Assembly (NCBI GenBank): GCA_944377405.1
Contig: CALWES010000001.1
Span: forward strand, 248,001 to 312,000
Source of the DNA: an uncultured Lachnospiraceae bacterium
Lineage (GTDB): Bacteria; Bacillota; Clostridia; Lachnospirales; Lachnospiraceae
Direction of reading: 5' to 3'
DNA: 64,000 nucleotides
The notes below the pieces were generated by a model, which saw only the letters and a list, made by a program, of their open reading frames with translations, did not search any database and had not been told where the DNA came from. The position numbers and the translations under genes were made by a program. Shown piece after piece: positions 29,401-35,473 of the stretch (position 1 is the stretch's first letter; each line of letters opens with the position of its first letter).

Positions 29401-30411
29401 CTCCGGCATCCTGCCCGTTTCCGACTGAAGGTCCAGACAGAGTCCGCCTCCTTCCTCCGGCAGGATCCCGCAAAAACGCCAGTCCCCGTAGAGGCTGTCC
29501 GGTTCCAGGGCAGCAAAAAAAGAGGCGTCAATGGAAACATCGGAAAAGGAGACCCTAGCATGGTAGCTTCCGTCTCCAGCCTGTTCTACCCTTGGAACGG
29601 CATAAAGCCCCTCCCCGTCCCAGTTCCATTCCTGCCTGGACAAAACCTTCGCCGCCTTCCACACCTGAAAGCAGATCTGATCCGTATAGGTCCATTCCCC
29701 TCCCAGGGGACTCTTCAATGGAGCGTTCAGCTCCTCATAGATCCGGCTGCTGCCGGTACTGTCCGGATGAAAGTCACCGCCGTAAAGGAATCGGGGGCCG
29801 CTGCAGAGGAGAACGGAATCCTGCGCCCAGTCCCCCGTAAGGGCCCCTGCCTCATAGGACTTTCCGATCCCCTCCTTTGCGATGATGTAATCAGCCGTAT
29901 CCGTATACTTATCGTAAAGGGCTCCTGAATGCTCCGGTTCTGACATATAGTAGAGCATCAGAGCTGCGTAAAAGAAATTAAAGGGATCCACTTCCCGTCC
30001 GTCGGCAGTCCTGGGTCTGTTCTCCAGATCAGAGATGCGCCTTACCACCGGGACCGCCCCGATCTCGGGCCACAGGACATGGTTTGCCACGCACCAGCAG
30101 TAGCTGTTGGCAAACTGCCCCCATTTCGGATCCTTTGGATCTCCCTCGAAGAACTCCTTCCGCAGCTTGTTCCTGAGATAGGCCCCGGAGGAGGCCCCAT
30201 GCTCCTCCCTCCATTTTCCGCTGTTATTGAGCCAGGTCAGATTGAAGCGCAGGTTCGCCCGGTCTCCCGGTCTGATCTCTCCCTCATCTATGGCATATCC
30301 CTTCATTTCCGTGATCTTCATCAGTTCCGAAAGCAGCGGGATCCCTGCGGAAACCGCCAGCACCGCTGCCAGCATGGCTGCTGCCAGTCTTTTGATACCT
30401 TTTGTTCTCAT
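17431..30411 (-). CDS. Giant SpaA/Cna-B repeat adhesin fused to a class B sortase
   Basis: One uninterrupted 4326-codon frame. Signal peptide about 1-35 (LAAAMLAAVLAVSAG); unclassified N-domain about 40-400; then SpaA/Cna-B isopeptide-type modules, beginning at about 418, 2068, 2824, 2949, 3224, 3346, 3462, 3745 and 3830, recognised by KxDxxxGxxLxGAxF-like strands and closing motifs such as YLLEELSAPEGY and YRLREVEAPEGY. A Pro/Gly-rich stalk leads to a full sorting signal: VPKTG at 3962-3966, TM 3974-3990, then KRRRK. The chain continues: TM 4012-4028, 4060-4082 and 4087-4105, then a class B sortase domain from about 4178 with His4239 (IHGHNM), Cys4307 (LLCTC) and Arg4313. Predicted topology puts the sortase outside. 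Cleavage at VPKT/G by its own or a sister domain would free a 361-residue membrane sortase. Third gene of an operon, RBS AAGGA. Confidence 0.9.
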   Translation of the reverse strand: MRTKGIKRLAAAMLAAVLAVSAGIPLLSELMKITEMKGYAIDEGEIRPGDRANLRFNLTWLNNSGKWREEHGASSGAYLRNKLRKEFFEGDPKDPKWGQFANSYCWCVANHVLWPEIGAVPVVRRISDLENRPRTADGREVDPFNFFYAALMLYYMSEPEHSGALYDKYTDTADYIIAKEGIGKSYEAGALTGDWAQDSVLLCSGPRFLYGGDFHPDSTGSSRIYEELNAPLKSPLGGEWTYTDQICFQVWKAAKVLSRQEWNWDGEGLYAVPRVEQAGDGSYHARVSFSDVSIDASFFAALEPDSLYGDWRFCGILPEEGGGLCLDLQSETGRMPEEGVLARLRLRPESGFENLNTDFSKARILQFYFPGQGGRDPGQDMLAASFEGELILRIREGGPAPSGEGEVQRYLHEETFEANYQVSLMKYDRETGKPLAGAQFDVLEAFDDSQLHETDLDHEEVPEYISSLGSLLSTDWREGDSIERNYTGDRGVNQSPARLFNMANRKGSQFQRWEGWDAGGGEEVCTRDRDITGEDGRLYTGNTDGSPDLSRPAHRDVKEYRYQKGYCGGHPAPVVSYEPLPEYWSDPETGEDNQDEIDAVDQANQKLHERAWEEWLREVELCEGLVAEGGFFHAIDPELARESLEEDRDAFYRDFIALRYQYSVKELKARTGYILHGLHHDDVPPEIRTVTSSEWKDFQASGLRHQGGFWRRIGKEQGEEAIPERRSAAAKRHSEKHLETAEEGQAEEAAKKQIATVSRARRSASPSESEREIRPHRSGTGLTGFLKDMKEMGQKLRQKSALTVRKAEKGSGGASFSESQADRIRPLDPDSIDWTFVLYDHRTEGEVHFNKQDLDLIGQEGSGAYGEANGDGTLEGAVYGLFAKGDLLHPDGKTGIVYRQNDLVAVAATDRDGNGSFMVCTEAPGRTYSYERGETVQRQDISHEGPENLYGPEASDHGLQNNLELNGNYWIGRPLLLGEYYIRELSRSEGYELSVYGKEAEISNREAFLQGDGRMPEGRAEIREYEIDPAYRGNRFTLESTGLGEAGCDVFFSGMPEAFQPEVSILEKETWEEKQSYRRPVYGEKEIPAPAGERVILSGSPVEAQVGDEVELPCGEKAVVRAVSEGEDLYETVYPDNLFYKEPAAILIEEADTLEEFLQKADLELGKSYQRPSAGAPWRILPLDPEGSPLDWSRTLNEALSDMTAFNAMELSAVRTSGGVPGLILRYSYIQQGREAECLYDIQHKKVLLKKPVWFDGTAGFVYAAYGREDCRIFEEREGFVWKASMRMQEPSEEHFSGYEDLEKIRFRDLQGPSYWIYEEGDSLLDDRGLPVTEPCILDYETVTETVEKEREVLRPLDREGIRYVPEKGAWVLHLGPEEIPEDGSLRLCFESRAEKLSHGGLEYAPCDYADLFVSLSAAPGMILAGSYMETVSLLYEGQEQIRSDGNTGGETVRVLERPIRQRVRIRKEILKEEGGNQYGMETPEQVPGFRFKAYLRSNLERLYRDREGGIQWLDRNGNELSYEELLELKAPWNEVPETKGPDRVNVRNLYTRVSHKEDSILTGKRDNNLRADYLDPESWEEQVALRIPHSTSLGPGGTGVLVNSALYSYRGRNADTGRSPAIRENSNQGFTRILEMRERTGEAQEEGPEWEYNYDKFFDALDTANGDKWILQDQASTSWRPLGNEAKKNAYGENNARASDRVRQFAITWYLEDEAAKLFQDNGYEENLMKKDPEENRDSDQLYDEALNNALAKAFDYLKPFFSYDLDRIYSIPWDGTPEGGEDGDPYTLTADQEGTACYEGVSAYLPYGVYVIREQQPGSGREEASELLLRNYGTDSAREVRVPSLYEEGAREGGEERFTSTYVYNPELTLEEQAASERFLIRFGEEGTGRGGLQKQVIRASGHDGSFEVYPYGLEPDRLRDPEGKGEFSYLGFSITQEAHDPLKDYYNPVHRIFGRPLRREEGANEESHYFADDGKTGRTAANGEVYLPDAIEARYHYASVSEQAGTAGGLSAMQGVLTAWEGAYGQMLVPWTVRDPKETGSDDAETGETSCSGYGEGSFRNRFYKAFLRIEKLDGETHENLLHDGALFLIYRGERDPITGKSRFYEKDTVLKGSRLFLEAMCAEDIRPAKRRWGDKESLFQGTVRAGTPICSEEDQVVLSGSIGPEKGRFGALSTLRETLMKQEDTDQDPKEFRKQTVGYLLTPEPLGAGNYVLCEAPPPGYIRSKPVAVELYSDGISYYQEGDPERPVKGAVFEDTARIFVENDPIRLQVEKKKEDGKLSFRIGEQIWGSLTEIGGDPELEYAYSKGNYLGYAYRKGTLERLMALREAGEEVEIVFNGEAFAGYGYVSRARKTEQDENPYVAGALLTLYDAIELYPSGDREDRAFQGLKIRRSNTGNVEEMIVKKGAAGEKTEYVRERQESGEGDLWKAEIIERPDTEILFYSLDDLSLTFEERIGGERILFGWDRDHKKTAVGQLMADREKHEKTDREYSIYGFSGGRPLFEFTGGDLTKLSYDGRNKLLKGDFAGLRRKGKEWKLSEGTLVYHLDRDGNRDALTDPYTGMAYVLEPKLDEKGQHVGDRVLVWPVHTARDEAGNVIARDKIPTARPATLGEDSKGPGGTEYLNGTWTGEAQEKSHQTESLRKNSRGGNMTGEALTGKNNGSFQNRIAPVYDPFGLVRYYQRSGAIYEKGLPLYDRNHQFARFKTGDLLEAFNRGAYALDSHEALFDGKEDLEEQEQDRLYHRQGESYLLENTWKSSDRYPNDPFRQEELEGQADILKRLPKGSYILEELLTPEGKGYVKALPVGITVREEALGQVSMKDDTTKLYIEKRDGNSGRLLSGVHLALYPAKRIPDPAKLEGYCLEKTGEMPFHFEITDSHAGKEKSLRCEWLTEDRPIYLEGIPEGDYLLEELSAPEGYVRSEAVPVLIRGTGEIHSVEMKNRLTEIGIRKFTWEGKEKVSLPGARFTLYRAETDESGEPVFEEGEPLYDPEQVAASRTTGEELEYQGFSETFEKMYQDYGKEGSEFRYSVKRRAVRSSKASNVWQLEDGRRIVTGGKPGVETVAFPASMSREDREGFKAAYGRMLGEKLSLEWKVERQVKLQVLRSGDASLAGGRESRFPVFCILEASLEESGKKVRIRAGYDGNEFHYDYRFGYERLPAIGEQASAWIRADGLWQLEGLPVGESYVLVEEQAPAGYAPADPILIRPEEREELQVYEVLNEGARLLICKTAAGEKKVLPGPELALYRADEEGKLREIPELLEDRWISGKDGSYTEKEQINGEIPEGFLTGDLRPHEITGLRKGTYYLTEQRSLPYYRAMEPLRIEYDGETRQLLVRAENEPAAGKLIIHKTDEAGAPLSGAVFELDARTASGEAVRGFPMLITDIGGRVRVSDLPLGEIQEDGSIATYSYTLRELRPPAGYATDGRTYSFSFEDGEESYGKDPHILFALQEMEIRNQETCIYLEKKQLMDPEEEGDGDFLEGALLSVYPVEREEDGSYVYREEEPFDQWISSKKEGGHALRGLVAGQTYVFLETEAPEGYSLMKPVLFTVTPDGRGITGISSQMTLVKAELMEEGLLSLTVTGRYAMGTEIRVLDPEGREVLRFAGTGGTHQLTEEEGLQEGQLYSFLEYTRYSDGTLGLSRKETGRVRFRDGVFLYQSRHAEGIRLSLEMGQGLSLQSWIQDPQVAEKVITLKPDPEDPKLILRETTLYTGGEEQESGRFSFTVGEGNTVDAIGAYDRQGEVILRKTDLFGEEPLEGARLQLLEEGRVLREWISGKEAESIRGLEPGRTYRLREVEAPEGYVKAEDILFRLNEEGIPEEIRMEDDTTKLSVLKVDAQGKQPIGGAVFEIRDQNGTVRESWTSEQTAHLVEGKLRAGEEYILHEVKAPKGYRTMEDMAFRVPDGGELLEILAENTKKRNPPGGGGSGRPGKTPEPEQKPEPEDVPVPEIPPEEWIPEGVPKTGDFFPEEGLWTVFFLSVAGSIFLMGKGKEKGRKIKGKRRRKPGGARLLCLLILSLLLTAFVPLEGDPEEPWETESLERKPLLEKSLTVAREHPIPALSAGTFLLLVFPALALRAGLIGRRGFLLWLCLLSAGGSGILLYAHDRELQRGEAVYAVLRQTVCNGESMAGKKEPDAEQPEVPQVPETTVAEPESLSQEAGEPMLPAPDERMLRGINPEYRAWIFIPGTAVNYPVLLPKSNETYLDQTFDGRSNSCGALFFDLRVVPGLDGPGVIHGHNMRSGAMFGGLKSYLSRNYLQEHADIYLLRDGQWEKYRVLSAGVLSEAALLERLESEDKPERLLLCTCYGRSDRLVLEAEEVNTISS

Positions 30412-30425
30412 ACGCTTTTTCCTTT

Positions 30426-30456
30426 GAAAACAGGGGCTTTCCGGCGAAAGCCCCTG
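30426..30456 (-). terminator. Attenuator-like hairpin before the giant adhesin gene
   Basis: Perfect 11-bp stem CAGGGGCTTTC/GAAAGCCCCTG with a four-base loop, followed on the minus strand by TTTTC, 16 bp before the giant ORF start. The T tract is short, so partial termination or mRNA-end protection is more likely than a full stop. Confidence 0.7.
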
Positions 30457-30463
30457 GTGTGTT

Positions 30464-33400
30464 TTATTCCCTTGTCCTGGTCACGATCCTTCCTTCCAGG
30501 ATCCATCGGCCCTCATTATCCACCTGATACCCGTCCGGGGTGATGCAGCCAGCCGCCATGGCGCCCCTTCGCTCCGGATCGAGATAGTAGCATTCTGCCG
30601 TGCCGTCTCCGTTCCCGTCGATCCACTGCCAGCCTGTCAGGGCCCTTCCGCAGCTGTCTCCCTCCGGCTGGAAATAATACCAGCTGCCATCCAGAAGGTT
30701 CCAGCCCTTAAGCATCCGCCCCAGGGTGTTGTCGCTTATTGGATTCAGGCAGTACCATTCCCCGTGGGCATTCTGGTACCAGCCTGTGAGCATGTAGCCC
30801 TCTGCCGTAAAACGGAACCAGTCGCTCCGGCTCTGTCCCTCCTTTGCATAGGGATTCTGAATCAGGCCCCATTCGTCCCTGTAAAGCCTTCCGTAGGTTC
30901 CCTCTTCCCGGAACATCCAGCGTCCGTCCTCCTGGGGAAGCCAGGTCCCCCAGACTCCCTCCCGGGAAGGTCCTGCTGCCGATCCTGACAGAGGCAGGGC
31001 CGCCGCAGCGCCTGCTCCCTTTCCGCCGCCTCCCGAGGATCCTCCGCCGCTCCTTACCCGGGTCACGGTCTCATCCTGGGTCCGAAACAGTAAGGTCACC
31101 TCACAAAGGGCGGATACAACGCCATGGGTCTGGTCCTCGGATACAGCCCTTACCTGCTCCTGAATCATGCCCTTTCCTTCTCTTTTTGAAGTCATTCCCT
31201 GCTTCTGATACTCTGCATCCTCCTCATCGATGATGTTCTGGATCCAGGCGGGATTGTCCCTGCCCTTCGGGTCATAGACCATGGAAAGGCTGCAGCTCTG
31301 TCCGTTTTTACCGCCGACCTTCATGGCGATCAGCTTTCCGTCCTCCCGGTCCTTCCAGGATACGTTTTTATAAAAGGGGCCCGAAGGCACAAGGCTCGCG
31401 TCCAGGGTAACGGGGCCTGAGGCTATGTACTCTTCCTTCGGGTTTTTCCGGTCGCCCGTAAGCTTCCGGACGAGCTCCAGTGTCACCTTCTGTCTGTTCA
31501 GCTGAAGTCCCTCTACCCGCAGGGTCGTCTGGTCCAGAATCTGAAAGTGGACCTTCACCCTGCAGGCTGCCGTCACCTCCTGATGGTCCGTGCTGGTAGC
31601 CGCTCTGGTGGCTGCCGTAAGGACCGCCGTATCCGTGTAGGTGGTATTCCCTATGGCTTCCTGATATCCGCCCTCTGCCTGGACCCTTTCCTCCCGCTTA
31701 AGGATCTCCCGGATAAAGGAGGAGTCCATATTCGGTATGATCCGGGCGTCCTCGGTGGTGTATCCCCCTCCGAAGTCCTCTGCAAACTGCAGAAGATCCG
31801 TATCGTCGATGGACCAGAGGAGCCTCCGGTCCCCTGCTGAGCCTTCCCCGTTATGCTCCCCATGGATCCTTACGGGCAGTACCTCCAGAGAGGTGTCTGC
31901 CTTTCCGTTTATATATCTTGCGATCAGGACCCCGTCCCGGTTCAGCACCTCCGTCACGATGGAGGGAGCCTTCCGGTCTCCGCTCCTTATCTGCCGGATG
32001 AAGATCTCCGTCTCCTGGGGGCTCAGGTCCACCCTGGTAGTCACCTTGACGTATTCGGCAGAAAGCTCCGTATTGGCTGCGGGCATCTTAAAGGTATAGG
32101 AACCTCCCTTCACATATGTCATGGGCCTTTTCTCTCCTTTCTCATCCAGATAGGTGGGAGGCTTGGCGCTTCCCGGTTCCTGTCGGTCATAGACCATCTG
32201 GTACCGGTCCCCGTCCCGGTTCTTTGCCGCCGTCACCACCATCATGCTGCATCCCGGAGCTACGGCCGAGGGATGCTCCTTGTCGATCTGGCGGTAATAG
32301 CTGTTATTGGTCATGGAAATGGCCGTCAGGATGGCCACGTCGTTGTCGTAGGTCCCATTGGCGTTTTTCGTATCGATCCTGGGGATCGATACCAGATAGC
32401 CCCGTACCGGCTCTCCCTGGTTTCCCGGAGCAAAATGGTCCGGCTGAAAGGCCGGGGTCTTTTCTACAAGGCCCCCTTCCTCAAGTCCCAGCTTCCTTGT
32501 GATGATATGGCGGATCCCATCCTCCAGTTCCTCATAGAAGAACCGTTCTCCGCAGCCCTCCCGGTTTTTCCCTGCAACTCTCACGTATTTTCTTCCGTAG
32601 TCCGTTACATAACCGATATGGGCGTCATAGGTCCAGGTATTATCGTCTGGTATGGAGGATCCCACCGCATTTTTCGCCTGGGCCTCCCGGCCTGCATAAA
32701 GATAGGAAACATGGTCGGAGCGTCCTGTGCCGTAGCGGAAACCGCTGCGGAACTCCCTGGTGCCGATAAAGGTCCCTTCATGGGCAGCCGCTCCCTGATT
32801 GGTCCTTCCGATCTCCCCCTCGAACCAGGCGACGATGAGATTGCCGGATTCATAGAGGCCCGTAATGCCCCCGGTGGCCCTGGAGCCGTTTCCACCTACG
32901 GTCCCGGCAACATAGGCATTATAGATATTCGTATCGTTCTGGACCCCGGCGATACCGCCCACATAGCCCTTTCCCCGGATCCGGCTGCTGTCTCCGTTCA
33001 TGGTAAGGGCCCGGACATCGCAGAGGTCCGCCCTCTGGGCGCTTCCCGTAAGTCCCCCTGCAAAGCTGTTCCTGCCCTCTCCGTTGACCGTTACGTTCTC
33101 TGCTGAGCAGTTTTCCACAATGACCCTTTTGGTGCCTCCGTCAAGACTCCCCACAAGGCCCCCCACATCTCCCTCTGAGGCATACACCGCACCTTCCACG
33201 GATACCTCCAGGATCCTGGTGCTTCCCTCGGCCTTTCCGGCCAGAAGTCCGATGCAGGAAGCTCCCGATACCTCTTCGCCCCGGATCCTCAGGTCATGGA
33301 TGAAGGCGTCCTTTAAGCGGCCGAACAGTCCCAGATAGGAGTAGTCATGATCCCCTCTGGTAAAACGAAGGCCGCTGATGGTATGGCCTCCGCCGTCAAA

Positions 33401-33922
33401 GATCCCGGAAAAAGCCGTTTTGGGAACGCCGGAAAGGTCCGTCCTGTTCCGATACCAGCCGATGGGATTCCAGCAGCCCTCATTTTCATTCAGATCTCCC
33501 AGATCGATGTCCCCCTGCAGCTCAAAGTATTTTCCGGAAAAGCTCTCTCCTTCAGCTACGGCCCGGGAAAGGCCCATAAGGTCTGCGATCCCCCTGATCC
33601 TGTATGGATCCTGCCTGGAGCCTGTTCCCTGCCAGTCTGCATTGCCTCCGTCAAAGCTTTCCCACAGGTCTCCCGTGGAGAAAGCCCTCTGCATAAGCAT
33701 CAGTGGCATGAACTCTTCTTCCTCCTCCCGGGGTCCGTAAAGGCCTGAAGGGGTCGCAGCCCTTCTTTCCGCTGAGGACAGGGTGGCCCGCCTTCCCCTT
33801 TCTGTCCTTCTGAGTTTTTCTCCCTCTCCAAGGGCCGTGGCCAGCATGGCCGTGGTCATTCCCAGGGCCAGCAGCAGAAGGATGGCCGACCACATCCCCC
33901 TTCTTCTCCTCTTTCTTCGCAT
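30464..33922 (-). CDS. Secreted GLUG-repeat protein with C-terminal wall-binding repeats
   Basis: 1152-residue surface protein. The frame opens upstream, but ATG at 33922 has GAGGAGG six bases before it and gives MRRKRRRRGMWSAILLLLALG, a classical signal sequence. Residues about 100-450 form a right-handed-helix-like region with GLUG motifs (GDVGGLVGSLDGG, FAGGLTGS, YVGGIAG). Residues about 600-950 contain two similar beta-rich modules of about 160 residues, each ending in a strand such as CRVKVHFQILDQTTLRV. A Ser/Gly linker leads to CW-binding (YG-type) repeats, e.g. GWYQNAHGEWYCLNP and GWNLLDGSWYYFQPEG, which bind the wall without covalent linkage. Middle gene of the operon: 11 bp after the DUF6273-like gene. 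No enzyme motif seen. Confidence 0.88.
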   Translation of the reverse strand: MRRKRRRRGMWSAILLLLALGMTTAMLATALGEGEKLRRTERGRRATLSSAERRAATPSGLYGPREEEEEFMPLMLMQRAFSTGDLWESFDGGNADWQGTGSRQDPYRIRGIADLMGLSRAVAEGESFSGKYFELQGDIDLGDLNENEGCWNPIGWYRNRTDLSGVPKTAFSGIFDGGGHTISGLRFTRGDHDYSYLGLFGRLKDAFIHDLRIRGEEVSGASCIGLLAGKAEGSTRILEVSVEGAVYASEGDVGGLVGSLDGGTKRVIVENCSAENVTVNGEGRNSFAGGLTGSAQRADLCDVRALTMNGDSSRIRGKGYVGGIAGVQNDTNIYNAYVAGTVGGNGSRATGGITGLYESGNLIVAWFEGEIGRTNQGAAAHEGTFIGTREFRSGFRYGTGRSDHVSYLYAGREAQAKNAVGSSIPDDNTWTYDAHIGYVTDYGRKYVRVAGKNREGCGERFFYEELEDGIRHIITRKLGLEEGGLVEKTPAFQPDHFAPGNQGEPVRGYLVSIPRIDTKNANGTYDNDVAILTAISMTNNSYYRQIDKEHPSAVAPGCSMMVVTAAKNRDGDRYQMVYDRQEPGSAKPPTYLDEKGEKRPMTYVKGGSYTFKMPAANTELSAEYVKVTTRVDLSPQETEIFIRQIRSGDRKAPSIVTEVLNRDGVLIARYINGKADTSLEVLPVRIHGEHNGEGSAGDRRLLWSIDDTDLLQFAEDFGGGYTTEDARIIPNMDSSFIREILKREERVQAEGGYQEAIGNTTYTDTAVLTAATRAATSTDHQEVTAACRVKVHFQILDQTTLRVEGLQLNRQKVTLELVRKLTGDRKNPKEEYIASGPVTLDASLVPSGPFYKNVSWKDREDGKLIAMKVGGKNGQSCSLSMVYDPKGRDNPAWIQNIIDEEDAEYQKQGMTSKREGKGMIQEQVRAVSEDQTHGVVSALCEVTLLFRTQDETVTRVRSGGGSSGGGGKGAGAAAALPLSGSAAGPSREGVWGTWLPQEDGRWMFREEGTYGRLYRDEWGLIQNPYAKEGQSRSDWFRFTAEGYMLTGWYQNAHGEWYCLNPISDNTLGRMLKGWNLLDGSWYYFQPEGDSCGRALTGWQWIDGNGDGTAECYYLDPERRGAMAAGCITPDGYQVDNEGRWILEGRIVTRTRE

Positions 33923-33933
33923 TTTTAACCTCC

Positions 33934-35310
33934 TCAATCCTGCGGCATTACAAATGCCGGTCTGATCCCATAGGGAACGGTCTGATCCGACAGGGCGTCC
34001 CCGGTCCCTCCCAGGGGCTTCACACTGGCAGGGCGTATCCCTCCGGAAAGCTCCACCACATAGGCACAGCCGCTGCTGTCCCCATCGGGAGCCCAAAGAG
34101 GACTTCTTAGCCAGTAGCCCCGGGAAAAGGCCGATGCCTGGGTCTCCGGGTTGTCCCGGTCCGAACCCTCGAACCTCCAGAGTGCCTCCCGGTACCGGAG
34201 AGCCTCATCCACGGAGAATAAAAACAGTTTCCCAAGAAGCTTCTGATCTCCGATGTGAAGGGCCTCCAGGGTATCTCCGTAGCTTCCCCCATAGCTTCCC
34301 TGGGGCCTGCTCCCCCGGTAGGCATAGGCGGTGCCGATCTGAATGGGCTCCATATAGAAAAAGGGAGCCTCCTGCTCCAGAAGCCAGTTTCTGAGTCCCG
34401 AATAGCGGTATTCCTCCGTCTCTCCAAAGACTGCCAGAGGCCCGGGAACATAGCGGGCCTCATGGGCTCCTGTCTCCGTCTTAAAAAGCTCCCAGCGGGC
34501 CCCCAGATCGGAGGGGATGATGCTGTCACACAGGAACAGGGCTCCCTTTCTGTGATTCTGCTTTTCGTCCCCGTAGTTTTCATCGATGCACCGGAAGCGC
34601 CACGATCCCTCTGACAGCTCCAGCTCCAGAAGGTCCCCCTCCTGCCAGTGGATCCTGGGAAGTTCCTCCGGATCCCCCGGGGATATGCCGGCTCTGCAGC
34701 GGTCACAAAGGCTGTCTCCGTCTTCGTCCCTGTGGCCTGCAGGCGGTCTGTATACTATCTGTTCCGCTCCGCAGGATCTGCAGAGGTATTCCCGGCTTCC
34801 CCTCGTAAGGCAGCCCGGCTCCCTTTCCCGGGAAGGGCTCCATTCATGCCGGCAGTCCTCCGTAGAGATCTGTCCTTCCAGGGCCATCCTGGCGATATGA
34901 TAGGTGACTCCCTCCAGAAGGATCCGCTCCTCCGGAAGGTTCCCGTAAACAGCTTTTCCTCCGTACCACTCCGCCAGGGCGCAGCCGTTTGGCTCAAATC
35001 CCTTGCCGATCACATAAAAGGAAGTGCTTCCCCGGGTCCCCGCCCTGGAGGCAATGCTTCGCACCCGCTGATCATTTTCCTCCCGGTTGGATACCAGAAA
35101 GCGGCTTATGGGGATCTGCTCCGGGTCTTCCCCCGTGATCCTGCTTTCCAGCCTCCTGGCTTCCTGAAGATACTTCTGAAGGATCAAAGCCCCTTCTTCG
35201 TCTCCAAGGGAGCTTCCGTAGGCCGGAAAGGCATGAAGAAGGCCTGCCAGAAGGAGCAGCAGGCTCCGGAGGGACTGCCTCCTCCCCCGGCTCTGTAAGG
35301 TTTTTCTCAC
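33934..35310 (-). CDS. Secreted protein with DUF6273-like C-terminal domain
   Basis: First gene of the surface operon. The frame is open from an ATG at 35385 that lacks a ribosome site; GTG at 35310 has AAGGAG five bases upstream and gives (M)RKTLQSRGRRQSLRSLLLL, a normal signal peptide ending near AFPAYG. The 458-residue product has a zinc-ribbon-like middle (CRSCGAEQ, then HRDEDGDSLCDRC, a motif common in secreted clostridial proteins) and a C-terminal region with GYWLRSPLWAPDG and VPYGIRPAFVMPQD, the WLRSP...RPAF pattern of DUF6273, thought to be a lectin-like or formylglycine-enzyme-like fold. Probably a carbohydrate- or host-binding secreted factor; function inferred only from context. 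Confidence 0.82.
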   Translation of the reverse strand: MRKTLQSRGRRQSLRSLLLLLAGLLHAFPAYGSSLGDEEGALILQKYLQEARRLESRITGEDPEQIPISRFLVSNREENDQRVRSIASRAGTRGSTSFYVIGKGFEPNGCALAEWYGGKAVYGNLPEERILLEGVTYHIARMALEGQISTEDCRHEWSPSREREPGCLTRGSREYLCRSCGAEQIVYRPPAGHRDEDGDSLCDRCRAGISPGDPEELPRIHWQEGDLLELELSEGSWRFRCIDENYGDEKQNHRKGALFLCDSIIPSDLGARWELFKTETGAHEARYVPGPLAVFGETEEYRYSGLRNWLLEQEAPFFYMEPIQIGTAYAYRGSRPQGSYGGSYGDTLEALHIGDQKLLGKLFLFSVDEALRYREALWRFEGSDRDNPETQASAFSRGYWLRSPLWAPDGDSSGCAYVVELSGGIRPASVKPLGGTGDALSDQTVPYGIRPAFVMPQD

Positions 35311-35473
35311 CCTTTCTCCTTTCCGGACAGCCCCTGTCTTCCGGTACGCCAAAAGACAGGCCTCTCCTGTTGATTGCTTTTTCATAATGGAATCGATCAG
35401 TGATAAGAGTCAGATCGACGGAACTGAATCAAGATTTGCCGGAAAGATCTCCGAAGTGTAAAAAGATGTCTTT

